Notes under the pieces: generated by a model | The model's input: only the letters and a program-made list of their open reading frames with translations | Database searches by the model: none | Told to the model about the DNA's origin: nothing | Position numbers and translations under genes: made by a program | Origin: Tyto alba | Lineage: Eukaryota; Chordata; Aves; Strigiformes; Tytonidae | Direction of reading: 5' to 3' | Length of the DNA: 64,000 bases | NCBI RefSeq assembly: GCF_018691265.1 | Contig: NW_024881313.1 | Span: 5,733,501 to 5,797,500 of the forward strand | Part shown: in pieces, positions 1 to 11,814 of the stretch | How positions within the stretch are numbered: the first letter of the stretch is position 1 | How the letters are laid out: every line of letters begins with the position of its first letter

Positions 1-3000
1 GCTCACCTCATCAATTCAGTATGACCCATTGGATCACATACATGCTGATGTATCGGTAAAAAGAGAAATATCAAGATAGAAGACAAAACCATTACCACTA
101 CTACTTTATGAATTTGTACTTTCTGTGATCATCTACAAGCCAAATTAAGCACCACCCCAAGGAATTTACATTCAAAGAAGAAACATTTCAGTAGCTGAAA
201 GCTCAGCCTGGGACAGTGGGGAGGAATAACTGAATCTGTTTCTCCAGACTAGAAAAGCTTGCCTGAAGAGCAGGCTTATCAACAAGGTGCCTATGCCCAT
301 ACCTGCTGGCCTGAGGCAGAGCACAGGGTGAGCCTGAGGAGAGTGGACCTGCAGACCTCGCATGCAGGAGACAGGTACATTCAAGTCCTTTCAATGCTAT
401 GTTCCCCTCCTTGCCTCCATACCCCTTCAACATTGACTCCTGATGGGGAGGAGATGACTCAGTGACACAGCTGCTGCCTAAAGCAGGGATATTGCAGTGC
501 TCAATGTTATTCTATATTGATTTTCTTGCCTATCAGCAGTATTGGCAATATTTCTGCTACCTGGATGGATTTTACGTTATCTCTGTCCTGCTCACTGACA
601 GCATATATCCCTGTGTTTTCTCTACTGTGGTGCCTGATTGGATTAGTCCTTTGTAAAGTAAATTGCTCAAGGCCTGTTGGAGCCCTGAGTTTCTAATATC
701 TCTCCTGAAGAAGCCCATATGCAGGTCATAGTGGATTCATATGCATTTGCTCATTTTGAATACTACTTCGAACGGTGATGAGATGAATACTTCCCAAAGT
801 CTGATCAGGAATGTTCAGGGTTAAAAGCTGCAGCAAGCAGAAGTTGTACAGGCTGCCAATTATTTCCAGCTGAGATTCCTGTGTAAGAGAAAAGGCTGGT
901 AGACAAATAGGGATTGGTGTATTTGGAAGAGGGAGAAGGTTTCTGTTCCCAGGAGCTGGTGATTAGTCTAATACCCCTGTTTGGGCTCATGGTTGAGCTG
1001 AGTCTGTCAGAAAAGGGGAAGACACTTTGAGCAAATTATTTATCCCGAAACCCATCTCTGAAAGATTGGGGAATATTCTTCTGAGCTTTGTAGCAATAAT
1101 GTAATGCTCTTGGGAGATTCGAGATTCGTTGAATAAGTTGCTCACATGTTCACTGAGAACATTAGGCTGTTTTGTCTGAAACGCCTTCTAGAGAGGGAAA
1201 GCAAGAAAATTACTTAGGAAAGAACTGCCAGAGATGGTGGGCCTGATTTCAGCTGTTAGACTACACCATGACAGGGAAAATTGTTTCTGGGATGCTGATG
1301 CCCACTGCTATGGCTGCCGGGTGTCACTGTGTGCCTGCGATACAACCTCTCCTCTGGCAGCTCTTCACTGTAGATACATGCCAGGAAACATGCTCTATGA
1401 CTGTGGGCTAGTCTTGCTTTTCGTTTTCCTCTGTGATAGAGGGATAATACCCATTAAGTTTAGCTTTTAATTCACCTACATTGAATGTCGAGCATCTTAT
1501 CTTTTCAACTGTTGAGAGTTATGTACATTGGAGGTAAGGAACAAGGCGATACAGATCATGGGAAGAGTTACTGATGTCAAAGAAGTACCTTAATATTTTT
1601 ATTTTTTGTGAACATTTACTTACTCTGTCTTTCAGTCTAGACACTCCTCCTCTTGCCTTTGCAGATGCAGAGTTAGAATCTTCCCAAGACTGTCTGGAGG
1701 AGGTAGAAATAAGCTTGCTGTGGGGCTTACTGCGAGATGGGAGAGTGCTTCCCTGCCATGCAGGATAATAGCGGAAGGACTGCAGGTAGCAGGTACTAAT
1801 GCGTTCACCATTTCTGTCACTAGAGCTTTCCCTGTTTCAGCTGGCACAGATTAAGCAGTAAGTGAGCAGCAGTGAGCTTAAAAACCAGAACTTCCATCCT
1901 ACACTGGCACTTGCAAATCCCTGCAGTTCTCAGATATAAGACTTTATTCTTTCTATAACAAGACTGAAAATACTGCGTCCCAGATTTTCGTATGTGTTTA
2001 ATTTTAAATTTAGTTATCTCAGTTGTCTTCTCAGAGTAATTTATCCACCACATTATCATTCCATGGAAAGTCCACACTGATATAAGGCTCTCATTAGCAC
2101 ACCTGTAGCTCACTAAATGTCTGCCTGGTGCAGAAACATTCAGGAGACGGGCACAAAGATGTAACGGGTCTATGGAGAGTTGCTGCCATCACTATTCGGA
2201 GCAAACTGCTAAAGGTGATGTGTTGTTTTCAAATCATCCTGGCTGACGTAGAAAGACTTCACAGGAAAATGTTCTGAACACAGAAATAAATTCAGTGTTG
2301 TCCTAAAGATTTTCCAGTCACAACAGAGGGACAAATGGAAGTTATTGCAATTATCCTCTGACAATTTTTATCTATCCAGAGTGATATTTGGCATCTCATG
2401 ACAACAAGATACTGAGCTGCTCCTCAGCCATGTAAAACAGTTTTTCTCATCTGTGAAAGGCAGGTGTGAGGACAGTAAAATGTTTCATGCATTTTAGTGC
2501 AGCATTAATGAGATGTAGTGGTAGATTCAGGCACATTGAAGTAAATGGCATGAGGCCACCAGTCCCATTGCTTTCAAACCAGATGACTTGTCAGAAAAGG
2601 CTGCTCCTCAGAGATCCTTGGTCTTTTAATGCCTTCCTCCTTTCTTCCCATTATTGTAAACTAAATCAAAAAGATTTAATATATATTTTTGTAGCCTATT
2701 TTGCAAAATGCTCTTCTGTGTCAAGGTGAAAAACCTGAATTTTACAGGAACTTTGTTGGTTTTGTACATTGTTTCTGCAAGTCTCAGAGCTGGTCCTAAA
2801 AAGGAGTAGCACAGAAAAAGAAAAGAACAAAAAGAATGGATCTCCAGAGGTGGAGCAGAACACAGAAATATAAATACTTTCAAGCTAGACACAGATTCAA
2901 GACTCTGGGGCTCAAGCTGTACATCATGTCACTTGCCCCAGAACAATGAGGAGTTGTTTAATCAACTGAGATGTTGGTAGGTAGCCTGAAAGAAAAGGAA

Positions 3001-3750
3001 ACCACGGGGGAATTTTTGTTGTTGTTCCTGCAGTTTCTGAGAACCAAAGAATCTTCATATACACATATATGTTACAGACTTGTACTGAAGTCAAATACTT
3101 GTGTGCTTGAAGTTAAAACAATGCTCTTTTGCCTTAGTGGAGCAAGGCCAGAGAGATCCACACCTTCCCAAACAGTCTTGAAGCAGTTTCCTCCTCTAAC
3201 AGGGTTCCCTTAGCATGAGAGCTCCCATAGGTTGTCGTCTCTGCTTAGCAGAGGCTCTTTTCATGGATAATATCATGTTAAAGAAGAGATGAGTTGTCCT
3301 AGGAATACTTCAATGTGTTAAAGCTAATATGATGAAAGGAGACAGACCTAATCTGAAGAGAGAAACAACCACCTCCACCCAGACTTTAGTGGCAAAAAAA
3401 GTATAGTGCGTGTGTGTTGATGCACATTAGGCAATGAGTCATTTCTGGCAGAGAAATAAATTTATTATACTTGATCTGAAAGAGCAAGGGGTCTCCCAGG
3501 CCCACAGAAAAGAAGCTAGACTGGCATCACTGGTGGTAGGCAAGGCAAAAGGGCAAATAAGATTTTGGATAAACAGGCTAAGATGAGGAACTTAGCCATG
3601 CTTACCCAAACCTGCTTAATTAGGTTATAGCAACATTTAGGATTAATTAATCCCACGCCATGGTAAAGATGGAGAAAAATTATTCCAATAACACCCAAAA
3701 AGAATTTAAGGGACTGTAACCCACACCAAGGCTGTCAGCCCATTACTCCC
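1..3750. other. non-coding sequence, no gene seen
   Basis: AT-rich background. Open frames on both strands are below 100 codons, overlap one another and resemble no known family. The only local structure I noted is a short tandem copy of a seven-base word (GAGATTC twice) near 1114-1127. I see no repeat family and no RNA gene. Confidence 0.7.
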
Positions 3751-3754
3751 CACG

Positions 3755-4210
3755 TTTACTTTCCACGACACCGTTAACCGGATGGCAAAACACAGCGTGA
3801 ATTCCGCCACGGGAGCGGAGTCACTGCATGCAGGTCTAAGGGGGTTATTTGCCCATTCTCCCTGCCGCCCGTCACAGCCGGGTTTGCACAGTAACACCAG
3901 CGTAGCTCCAACACCTGCCCGTTTGCCTGGTGCCTTTCCCAGAAACAGCACCGCAACTGCAGTGTAAAAAGTAATAATTCTGTTGTCACCTCTGAAAGCG
4001 CTTTGCATATTAACACGTCAGAGCCTTTGTCTCTTTGGGATTGTACTGTCAGGCAGCGTCCTGCGTGTTTGGTGGAAAGCCAGGGGTTTCTGAAGGAGCA
4101 GTCGCTGGTACAGCCGGGGCTTGGTGCAATAGGAACTCTCTATTCCAGCTCCCCAAAACACCGCTTTTGAAGCATCCCCCACTGATCTCACCTGACGTAG
4201 CAATTCCGCA
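3755..4210. other. CpG-enriched patch
   Basis: CpG dinucleotides are clearly denser here than in the flanks, notably in 3768-3900 and again near 4015-4060. Overlapping frames are open on both strands (for example 4035-4526 plus, 4018-4374 minus), which is what GC-richer DNA gives by chance. The patch could be a small regulatory element or an old methylation-free site. No TATA box, exon or known domain is recognisable. Confidence 0.35.
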
Positions 4211-4214
4211 GCAC

Positions 4215-5475
4215 CTAACAGATGTGCTGTCTGTGTCATTGGTCTATATGTGTAATAGATATCCATTAGTTTGTTACTTCTCAAGCAATCAGAACTGTGC
4301 CAGATGTGTGGCAAAGCAAAAAGCTGAGGACTTCTACCCAGAGAAACATCTAATTGTACAGTGGCGTGGCACACACTGTGTGTGCCTATTCACAGGCTTT
4401 TCATTACTGCTTCTTACCCAGCTACAAGTTTCCCTTCCTGAATCCCAGCCCTTAGAAAACCTGAGATGCATAGTTAAGAACTCAGATGCAAAAAACCCCA
4501 ACTCAAATGGAAATCCAGTGTCTTAGCTGTGGATGCTTGTAACAACATAAGAAAATCTTTCTCAGCCAGCAAAATTTATGTTTTGTTCAGCTTCACCCCT
4601 TTTGTTGCATATGAGTTCTTTTGATGAATTCACAGTTTTGACAATAAGACTTCTTTTTCTCTGGTTAGATGGGCTTACCTCCAGAACCAGCTAAACAAAA
4701 AGGTTCAGATAACCACACCAAGTTTTCTCTTTCTGCTCGCTAACTTCTTTGGCCTGAAATGCTTAAAGGGGAATAAAAATCTGCCAGGTGATAGTCTTAA
4801 ATCAGGGAGATGAGGAAACCGAGAGGAAGCAAGCCATTCAAAAGCAGTCAGGAGCCACACCAGCTTGTTCTGGTAAAGTGCAGCTGGCCGTCCCCTCAAA
4901 ACCCTTACCAAGCCACTGCTGGGCTCGTTAATAGTGACTGTGTTAATCATGTAATCCTGGTAAAAAAATGTAAATCTGCAAAACATATTTTCTTTTTACC
5001 ACCCAACTCTAAGTAAAGAGGGGCAATCTTATTCCAAACATATTCATGATCACTTTTTCTTGATTTAAGCTTCCCACTTTTTAATATATTCAGCCTGATT
5101 CCCCTGTCCCTTCCACCTGATTGAAGCACAAGTGTGCCATCAGAGGCCCTGAAGTTTCAAAGCCTGGTGCAGGTAAAATGGGAACCAAGCTGTTCCCCCA
5201 GGGTAAAATCCCAATTCCACAGATGTCAGGACTTCAAGAGGCAAAATTTACCATGCGGCCAATTTAAACCTCGTTTCTTTCACTGATGTAAACCCTAACT
5301 TACATATATATATAGGGGCTCGATCCACCTCCACATATTTTTTTTTTCTTCCAGGATACTGTTTATAAGAAGAGACTTAAGGAGATGAAAGAGAAAAGGG
5401 AAGAGGAAGGAGTGTAGTTAAGAAGTTTCCTTCAGCTTCTTATTGGCAGATAAAAGTAGAATCCCCACTGAAACC
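4215..5475. other. non-coding sequence, no gene seen
   Basis: Background sequence containing a short (AT)n tract near 5304-5314 and a run of ten T at 5338-5347. No gene or repeat family recognised. Confidence 0.65.
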
Positions 5476-5479
5476 AGCA

Positions 5480-5735
5480 ATGATTTATTTATTGGCAAAA
5501 AAGGTCAATTAAACTTTATAGTCACTAGTTCTCTGTTAAAAAGTAATAAAACTAACAGTTATATTAAATAATAGGTTTACATTAATGGCAAACAATGTTA
5601 CCATCTGCCCTGTCAATCAAAGTTTATGCTGAAATTCTTCACTGAACTGGAACTGCAGAAACAAAAAGGGATACAGGAGCATTATGGCAGCCTGGGTTAT
5701 AAATTACAGGCAGTAGATATGTTGTTATGAAAGCT
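5480..5735. promoter_or_regulatory. candidate conserved non-coding element
   Basis: An AT-rich block of high word complexity. It holds a PBX-like word TGTCAATCA at 5611-5619, forkhead-like TTTATTTATTGG near 5487 and several TAAT-type homeodomain cores. This composition, without simple repeats or open frames, is typical of vertebrate developmental enhancers. Conservation was not tested; the call is inference from motif density only. Confidence 0.25.
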
Positions 5736-6139
5736 ATATCATTCCTTAAAATGAATTCAACCTTCTTGACCTACCCCTGTTCTTCAAAATTTCATCTCTT
5801 TATACGACCACTTCTTGGACCGCCAGGCCAGAATTCAGGTGCCTGAAGATCTGCACCATGTTTAAAAAGATGAGAAATGACAAATACTTTGACGAATTAT
5901 CTCTCAAGCCTGGTCATTTCTGTAGCGCTTCATGCATTCTGATCAGACCTCCCGGCTTTAATGAATTCGCCCTTGGTGGAGGCTGCGAGGACAATATCGG
6001 TGGTTTTGCAAGGGAGGTGAAACCCAGTGGTGGCTCTTGCAGCAGGCAGTGCCAAAACCTTGACTGCTTCCCCCCTGAGCTGAAGAACCAGAGAAGAAGA
6101 ACCAGATCTGGGGAGGACTCATAAGATCACGGTAAACCA

Positions 6140-6540
6140 GATCTTTCCACGTGTGGAAATATTTTTCCTGGTTCCCAAACAAAATGGAAACATTTGTCCG
6201 CGAGCAAAATTCTGTGCAAAATGGATGTCCGATAAAATGTTACTTAGGGTCAATCAAAACTTTCCGCCGTTATGAAATCAAAGCATTTTGGTCCAAGTTT
6301 GCCCTTTGAAAGCTTGTCGATGTGTTTTTGTGTGAAAATAATAACAATGAATTGCATGTGGAAAAAAATCATTTCCAAATGAAAACTGAAAAGTTTCCAT
6401 CCCAGAAATGTTCACATGGGCCACTTCAACCTTATGGGAATGCTTTGTTTTGGGACAAGAAGTTCTGAAAACAAAATCCTGCCAGAAATGACCATTTTTT
6501 TTCAAAACACTGTGAATAAGAGAAAAAACCGGCACTTTTC
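6140..6540. repeat. possible ancient, highly diverged interspersed repeat
   Basis: The block repeatedly uses TTTCC / GGAAA and AAAATG words on both strands and contains a perfect inverted repeat (TTTCCAC, two-base spacer, GTGGAAA) at 6144-6159. This texture resembles old AAAATG/TTTC-rich repeats I recall from turtle, crocodile and bird genomes. I cannot name a family, and divergence is high. A repeat-library search would settle it. Confidence 0.2.
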
Positions 6541-6544
6541 ACTT

Positions 6545-7105
6545 AGAAGAAACTTTGGTTACAAAACAAATAGTTTGGCTGTACTTCTCCGAGCTCCAGC
6601 ATCAGGATCAGCACCACCTGAGCGTCAGGAGCCAACCTTCAGGTGGCATTAACTCCTGCTCTTAGTTAAGCAGCGTTTACTGTGGAACTCGGGAACCTAA
6701 TGTGGGATCGATATCATATTTGTACCTTGGTGGATATAGTTTAGAAGCCCAATCCAAGCTCAAGCCTGTATCATTTTAAGCCTATAGGCATCCTGACAGT
6801 TGGGTACAGACACCATAAGTGACGTGTGGATTTTATTTTAATTGTCTGTTTTCAGGAACAGAGAAGCAGATCTCTGTTTTGCAGGAGGCAGATTTCTTCC
6901 CTTATGGGGACCACGTTGAGAGCCAAACCCTGCCTATGAAAAGGCAGATCGCAGACTGAAAAAGAAGGGCTGTTTCCCTGTGTCTTACTATATCAATATT
7001 TATTCATTTTCTATTTACTGGCCAGAGCTGTCTGGGGGAAAGTGGTGAAGCGTTATCTGTGGCAGTGCAACCCACAGACAGACCATCAGATTAAGATAAA
7101 TTTCC
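6545..7105. other. non-coding sequence, no gene seen
   Basis: Background sequence; no repeat family, RNA gene or convincing open frame. Confidence 0.6.
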
Positions 7106-7109
7106 TAAT

Positions 7110-8250
7110 TTAAGAATTATTTTGATGGGGTGGGAAAGGGCAGCTCAGTTTTGTCACCTTCGCCAACAGCCCCCTGGCATGCACGACTGCTCTCATTGTG
7201 GAGAAGAGCCGTGCCTATCAGCACGGACATTAGCTCTCAGACATTACTGCAGGCAGAGCAGCTGCAGGAGCTTAGTGACACCCCCCCCCCCCCCTTACAC
7301 TTGCACTGCCGAGCCATTTTAATTGCAAGCCACAGTTTAAAGTCTTCATTAAGTTCTCTCTGAGCCCTGCCTCCTCCTCTGTAAGATCAGCCTCTTGTCG
7401 CCCTGACCGGCAGAGCAGCAAGGAACATCTGCAGTTCAAACGCGATGCATATGCAACAGCGGTCTCAGGATTAAAGGTCAACAGACTCCTCCGACACCCA
7501 GGACGGTCTCTCCCTTGCAGGGTGCCTGGTGTCTTTTGTTCGAAACTCTATCCTTCCTGCCAGGCTTTTTGCCCACTCGCTCAGCCCAACTGCTGCAAGG
7601 CTGGCGCGGCGCCTTCGCAAGCTGCCCTCGCCCAGTGCCTGCCCGCCAGCGTGCGGGGGCTGCCGCGGGCAAACAACCCGGTCCTTCCCTCGGCTTCTCC
7701 TCGCAAAGCCCAGGGAGAGGATGACTGCAACAGCTGCAGTGCTGGCTCGCTCTTGACAAATGGTCCTGTCACTCTTCTTATTGATTAGCAATGTTATGAC
7801 ATTTCCCTTCAAAAACACAGATGTGGCACGGGCAGCGACAGGAGCACCGCTCTGGGAGGAACATAATGTTTGCTGTTGTTCCCATTCTCCTCTCTGCATC
7901 TGTTCATACCCGTGGCAGGCGATGGTTTCATGCACTGACTCTTTTATCAAGAAGCAGTGGGAGCAGGTGAAACCTTTGCCTGGGTTAAAGGCAAATACGT
8001 CTCGTCGCATCAGGGGACTGAGCGTGCAGATGACAAGCCTGGTTCTCCCCCACCCTGTACCAGTGTGCAGGGAGACGGCTGGGGATGCGATCAAGCTGGC
8101 GTTTGCAAGGGAGGGTGAAGGCGTGGTGATCCATATGAGATTTCAGATTCCTTTCATGAGGTCTTCGGGTCAATTTTTTGTTTTGTCTTGGGATGTATTA
8201 TTAAAAAACACATAATACTGACTATGATGTTTCGGTGGTATGTTTGCATC
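7110..8250. promoter_or_regulatory. GC-rich block with a small CpG island-like core
   Basis: The core at about 7575-7715 carries roughly 14 CpG dinucleotides in about 140 bases, far above the surroundings. It is flanked by CAGCTG E-boxes near 7258 and 7733 and preceded by a run of 14 C at 7281-7294. The longest open frame of the window (207 codons, minus, 7471-8094) and a 151-codon plus frame (7760-8215) lie here. They overlap, match no family I know, and are probably by-products of base composition. A CpG-rich promoter or enhancer core is the simplest reading; no transcript start can be fixed from sequence. Confidence 0.35.
7281..7294. repeat. mononucleotide run, C14
   Basis: Fourteen consecutive C residues. 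Such runs are prone to length error in sequencing and can form i-motif or G-quadruplex-like structures on the opposite strand. Confidence 0.95.
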
Positions 8251-8254
8251 CCGG

Positions 8255-10910
8255 GAGCACTGGCTCCTCGCAGACCGCTTCTGTTTCACCTCTGCGCACA
8301 GCGCCTTGCCCAAACAATCTTGTGCGAGCACACACCTCTGCACAGAGCCATACGTGAACCTATGAGCTGTGTCAGGGGAGGCCGACTCATGGGTCTGTTG
8401 ACTATATGCAAAGCCTGGAAGCATCTCAGCATCCCCTTCAGAGGACAGGCTAGAGCCCACCCGTGAACTACCCATTTCTGGGCGAGGGGGTTTATCCAGG
8501 TGAATAGGTTTCACAGCCCTCCAGGGAAGCCATCCTTTTGTCCCCTGGACCCTACAAAGAGGATGTTTGCACATCAGCAAAGCTGTTACTATGTGGGTGA
8601 GCCCTAACTGCACTCCACCTTCATGGAAATCCTTCCCCCGGCAACACAGAATGGTGATCTAATACTGTCAGGTTGCAGAGGCTTGGAAAGGGTAGCTAAG
8701 GAAGGAGAACACCAGGACTGATCACTAGCCTGAGGAGGAGGGCCTCTGACAGGAACAATCTAATGTAGCACAGCTTCTAAGCATCTGATTAAAAAGGGAT
8801 GGTTTGAAACAGGCCTGCCTCAGTCAGGGTCTTCTGGGGGCTGGAAATCACAGAGAGGGGACCTGAAAACTTCAGGACACCAAGTCTGAAATTCTACGTA
8901 CGGTCAAACTGTGAATTTGTGGGCAAAGTCTGGGCTAGTGAGCTGTGGGTATCTCCACACATCTCCACTTTGTACTTTGATTTTCACTGTGAAGGCATGT
9001 CCTGGCCTGGCCACGCTGCTCTGGCTGCACTGGAGAGAAATCCCAGCTGGTATAGAAAGAAGCAACATCTTTCTCAGTAAAGGCATAAGAGCTGACCTCC
9101 TTGTATCAAATATTTATAGGCCAAAAGGCAAGTTTAAGAGGTTGTCTCTATTTTCACAGGCATGAAGGAGAGCAAGTTTTTTCCCCAAGTATACAAAATA
9201 TGCCCAGTTTAACCTTAAAATGGCTTACAGCCTTTCTTATTAGTCTGAAGAATTTGATTCAGTTTTCAGTGAATCCTTTGCGTGCTTCACAGGGAAGCTA
9301 GTTAGAGGAAAAGTGCTTACCTTCCAGACCTAAAGGCTGTTTCTTGGAGGTTGAATTACGGGGCCATGCATGGTCTGTACTAAGAGTCTTGGAAATTCCT
9401 GATAAACTGACTCTATACACAGCGGTTAATGAACTTGTTGTTGCATTTAAGAGATCTCTGTATCTTTTGAGTCAGAAAATGCAAAGTATGTCCAACATAA
9501 TTTCTTTCCTTGACCAAATCCTCTTACAGTGCTAATACAGCTAAAATGGGCTGATCCACAAGCTTGATTTACATGAACTTGAAGCAAAGCACATTATCAT
9601 GATTGTGTAGGCATTACTGTACAGAGCATGCTGGTAATGAGAAGCATATTGTGAATGTCTCTTGTACAGCTTTCAGCATATTTTACAGCCAAAAAAAGAG
9701 ATATAGTCTATAGGGGGAAAGAGGAAAATACAACAAAACCATGGGTTTGAACCCCCAGGCAACATGATGTAGATTAATATGCGTTAAATGGAATGTGACC
9801 AATTTGTAAGGCGTTTGGTTTGTATCTTGAGAAATTGAAGACAAGATCATTTTTCCTTGCAATCAGAGTAAGCCTTAGGCTACAAGCTCTTGTAGTCTCT
9901 ACAATTGCCACAGGCCTCCTCTTTTAATATACTAGTGTATCCTAAAATATTTCTTACAACTTTCATAGTCCAACGATGTGATAGATTTGCCAGTGTGATA
10001 GTTCTGCTGCCTTTCCTTGGGAAAAGCCTCCATTAGTTGTAATATGTGCTTATAGCTTCTGTGAGTTTCATCAATTTTTGTGTAATATTTTGCCCACAGC
10101 TGTTTATTTATTCAAGAAAAGAGTTGAAGTAATCTACATCCTATACAGTATGCAGAGATTATAAAGCAAGAAAAGCATTTTTGTGCCAAAGTTTCATCAT
10201 TGTTTCTGAAGAAGTTTGTTTCAGGCTGATAAGAGGCAGTAAATTGTGGGTTCACTGTGGACCCACATTTTTTTTTTTTTGCATAAGAAGTTTTTGTTTA
10301 TATAACAACAAAAAAAATCTCAAAATGATGCAGTTGTCAGTGTTTTATTAATGATCATAAAAACTCTTTGCAGTTTGAGATTTAGAGGTGAAAACTTTTA
10401 AGTTCTTTACCAAACAGGTTGTAAGACCTTAGTGGAGTAGCTGGTCCAAAGAGAGACTAACAGAGATCACAAGGAACCCAGCATAAGGCTTCAAATGCAG
10501 CCCAGGAGCTCCATACCCATGAGGCAAGCTGGATTTCCTCTAAAATTCATTTCCTTTATCATATCACACCCCCTTCCCATGCCAGCCAACAGCCAGGAGA
10601 CCATCTCAAATGTCTGAAGTTCAGCTTAAATTATTATCCCTGTCTTTGCAGCTATAATTCTGGAAAGATTTGCCTCTGCTTTTCAAATTACCTGAAGAAA
10701 GTACTCCAAAGGCACAAATCCAGCAAGTAACTTGAATATGCCCTTCAGCCTTCTATGCTTAAGAAAAAAAAATCTGTGATATGTTTGGCAGTCTTCCACT
10801 TGGGTGTGTGGGCAATATCATTCAGGAACATTTGGTAGCTGTAACAAGAAGATGTTCTGTAATTGTTAAGCTCATTTGTTTGAACAGTGGACAAGGAGGA
10901 ACAACTAGAG
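8255..10910. other. non-coding sequence, no gene seen
   Basis: Background sequence with a T13 run at 10268-10280 and a short hairpin at 10245-10267. A tRNA B-box-like word on the minus strand near 9743-9757 has no accompanying A box or cloverleaf. Open frames are short and overlapping. Confidence 0.65.
10245..10267. other. short inverted repeat
   Basis: Nine-base arms (TGTGGGTTC and GGACCCACA, pairing with one G-T wobble) around a five-base spacer, directly followed by a T13 run. A stem followed by T residues looks like a simple terminator, but in a vertebrate context this is more likely chance. Confidence 0.5.
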
Positions 10911-10913
10911 GTC

Positions 10914-10960
10914 ACTTTTTACTTTTTACTTATATTTACTTACTTAATATATTTATTTAA
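10914..10960. repeat. low-complexity ACTT/TTTA-rich tract
   Basis: Imperfect tandem units of CTTTTTA and TTACTTA make up the segment. It is a degenerate microsatellite. Confidence 0.7.
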
Positions 10961-10964
10961 GAAT

Positions 10965-11665
10965 TAAGATACAAGGACTGAAAGATGGACGTTTGGGCAA
11001 TTGTGGCTTCAAGTGCAGATGTATGTGACAAAGCTCATTCAGGACCTGTTTGTGCCTCCAGATGCCACCATCCATGCTGCTGGTGGAAGCAGCTATGCAG
11101 TTCTGCCACCGTTAACTCAGAGCAGAGTAGTAGCAGCCACGAACAGCTCCTCCTGCCCACCAGTGAGCCATAACAGTGCCCAGGAAGTTCTGCCTCAGCC
11201 CTAGCCCCAGGTCCTGACTGGATGCTCTGTTGTTTTCAGAGTTTTGCATCACAAAATACAGAAATCCATCCTTGGCTTTGCAGGCAGCAGAGAGGCGTGT
11301 TTCCTGTGATACTCTGAGCCATGCTTGTTGAAGAGAGATATGGGATTGTGCTCTCAGCTAATGACACCTTGTTAAATGCTGGACGCCCAATGGGAGAGGA
11401 AGGCTAAGCATTTTAACTTTTCACTGCTGTACTGTGCTAATAGTTACAGTGTGCTAGCCCTCACAAGCATGCCAAGCCAGCCTTAATCTCCCTCTTTTTT
11501 CAGTGGTGTTATAGATGGTTGGGAGAGGAGAGGGAAGGCAGACTTGCAATAGATACCCGTCCACAAAGAAAACAGGGGAAATGAGTCTTCATTCTTTTTA
11601 ACATCATCTATTCTTCAAGAAGAATTTTATTGATTTAAACGGGGTTTCTAGGAAATGGATGTCCT
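10965..11665. other. non-coding sequence, no gene seen
   Basis: Ordinary background; short overlapping frames only. Confidence 0.6.
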
Positions 11666-11670
11666 CACAG

Positions 11671-11812
11671 GCTCACAGATAAGTCTGGGGTGAAAGTGGC
11701 TGCTAAAGGTCACCTAGTACAACCTCCTGTTCAAAGCAGGTTCAGCGTGACAGTTCAGGTTGGTCAGGGCCTTGTCCAGATGGGTTTTGAGAACTTGTCA
11801 AGCAGAAGAGCC
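11671..11812 (-). mobile_element. CR1 LINE fragment, 3' region
   Basis: On the plus strand the order of words (AAGGTCACCTAGTACAACCT, then CCTGTTCAAAGCAGG, then TTGGTCAGGGCCTTGTCCAG and GGGTTTTGA) follows the reverse complement of the 3' region of avian CR1 elements as I recall it. The element therefore lies on the minus strand. It is a short, 5'-truncated and diverged copy without coding capacity, the usual state of CR1 in bird genomes. This is the best single clue that the DNA is sauropsid, probably avian. Confidence 0.75.
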
Positions 11813-11814
11813 AG

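Noticed and set aside
4035..4526. 163-codon plus frame
   Set aside because: Crosses from a CpG-rich patch into background without change in character; overlaps an open minus frame; no domain.
5858..6124. 88-codon plus frame with good start context (ACCATGT)
   Set aside because: No domain and no neighbouring exon-like signals; start contexts this good occur often by chance.
7471..8094. 207-codon minus frame, the longest in the window
   Set aside because: Lies in GC- and CpG-rich DNA where stops are rare, overlaps several open frames on both strands, and shows no domain, motif or splice context.
9743..9757. tRNA B-box-like word (GGTTCAAACCC) on the minus strand
   Set aside because: No proper A box at the right distance, and flanking bases do not form acceptor or anticodon stems.
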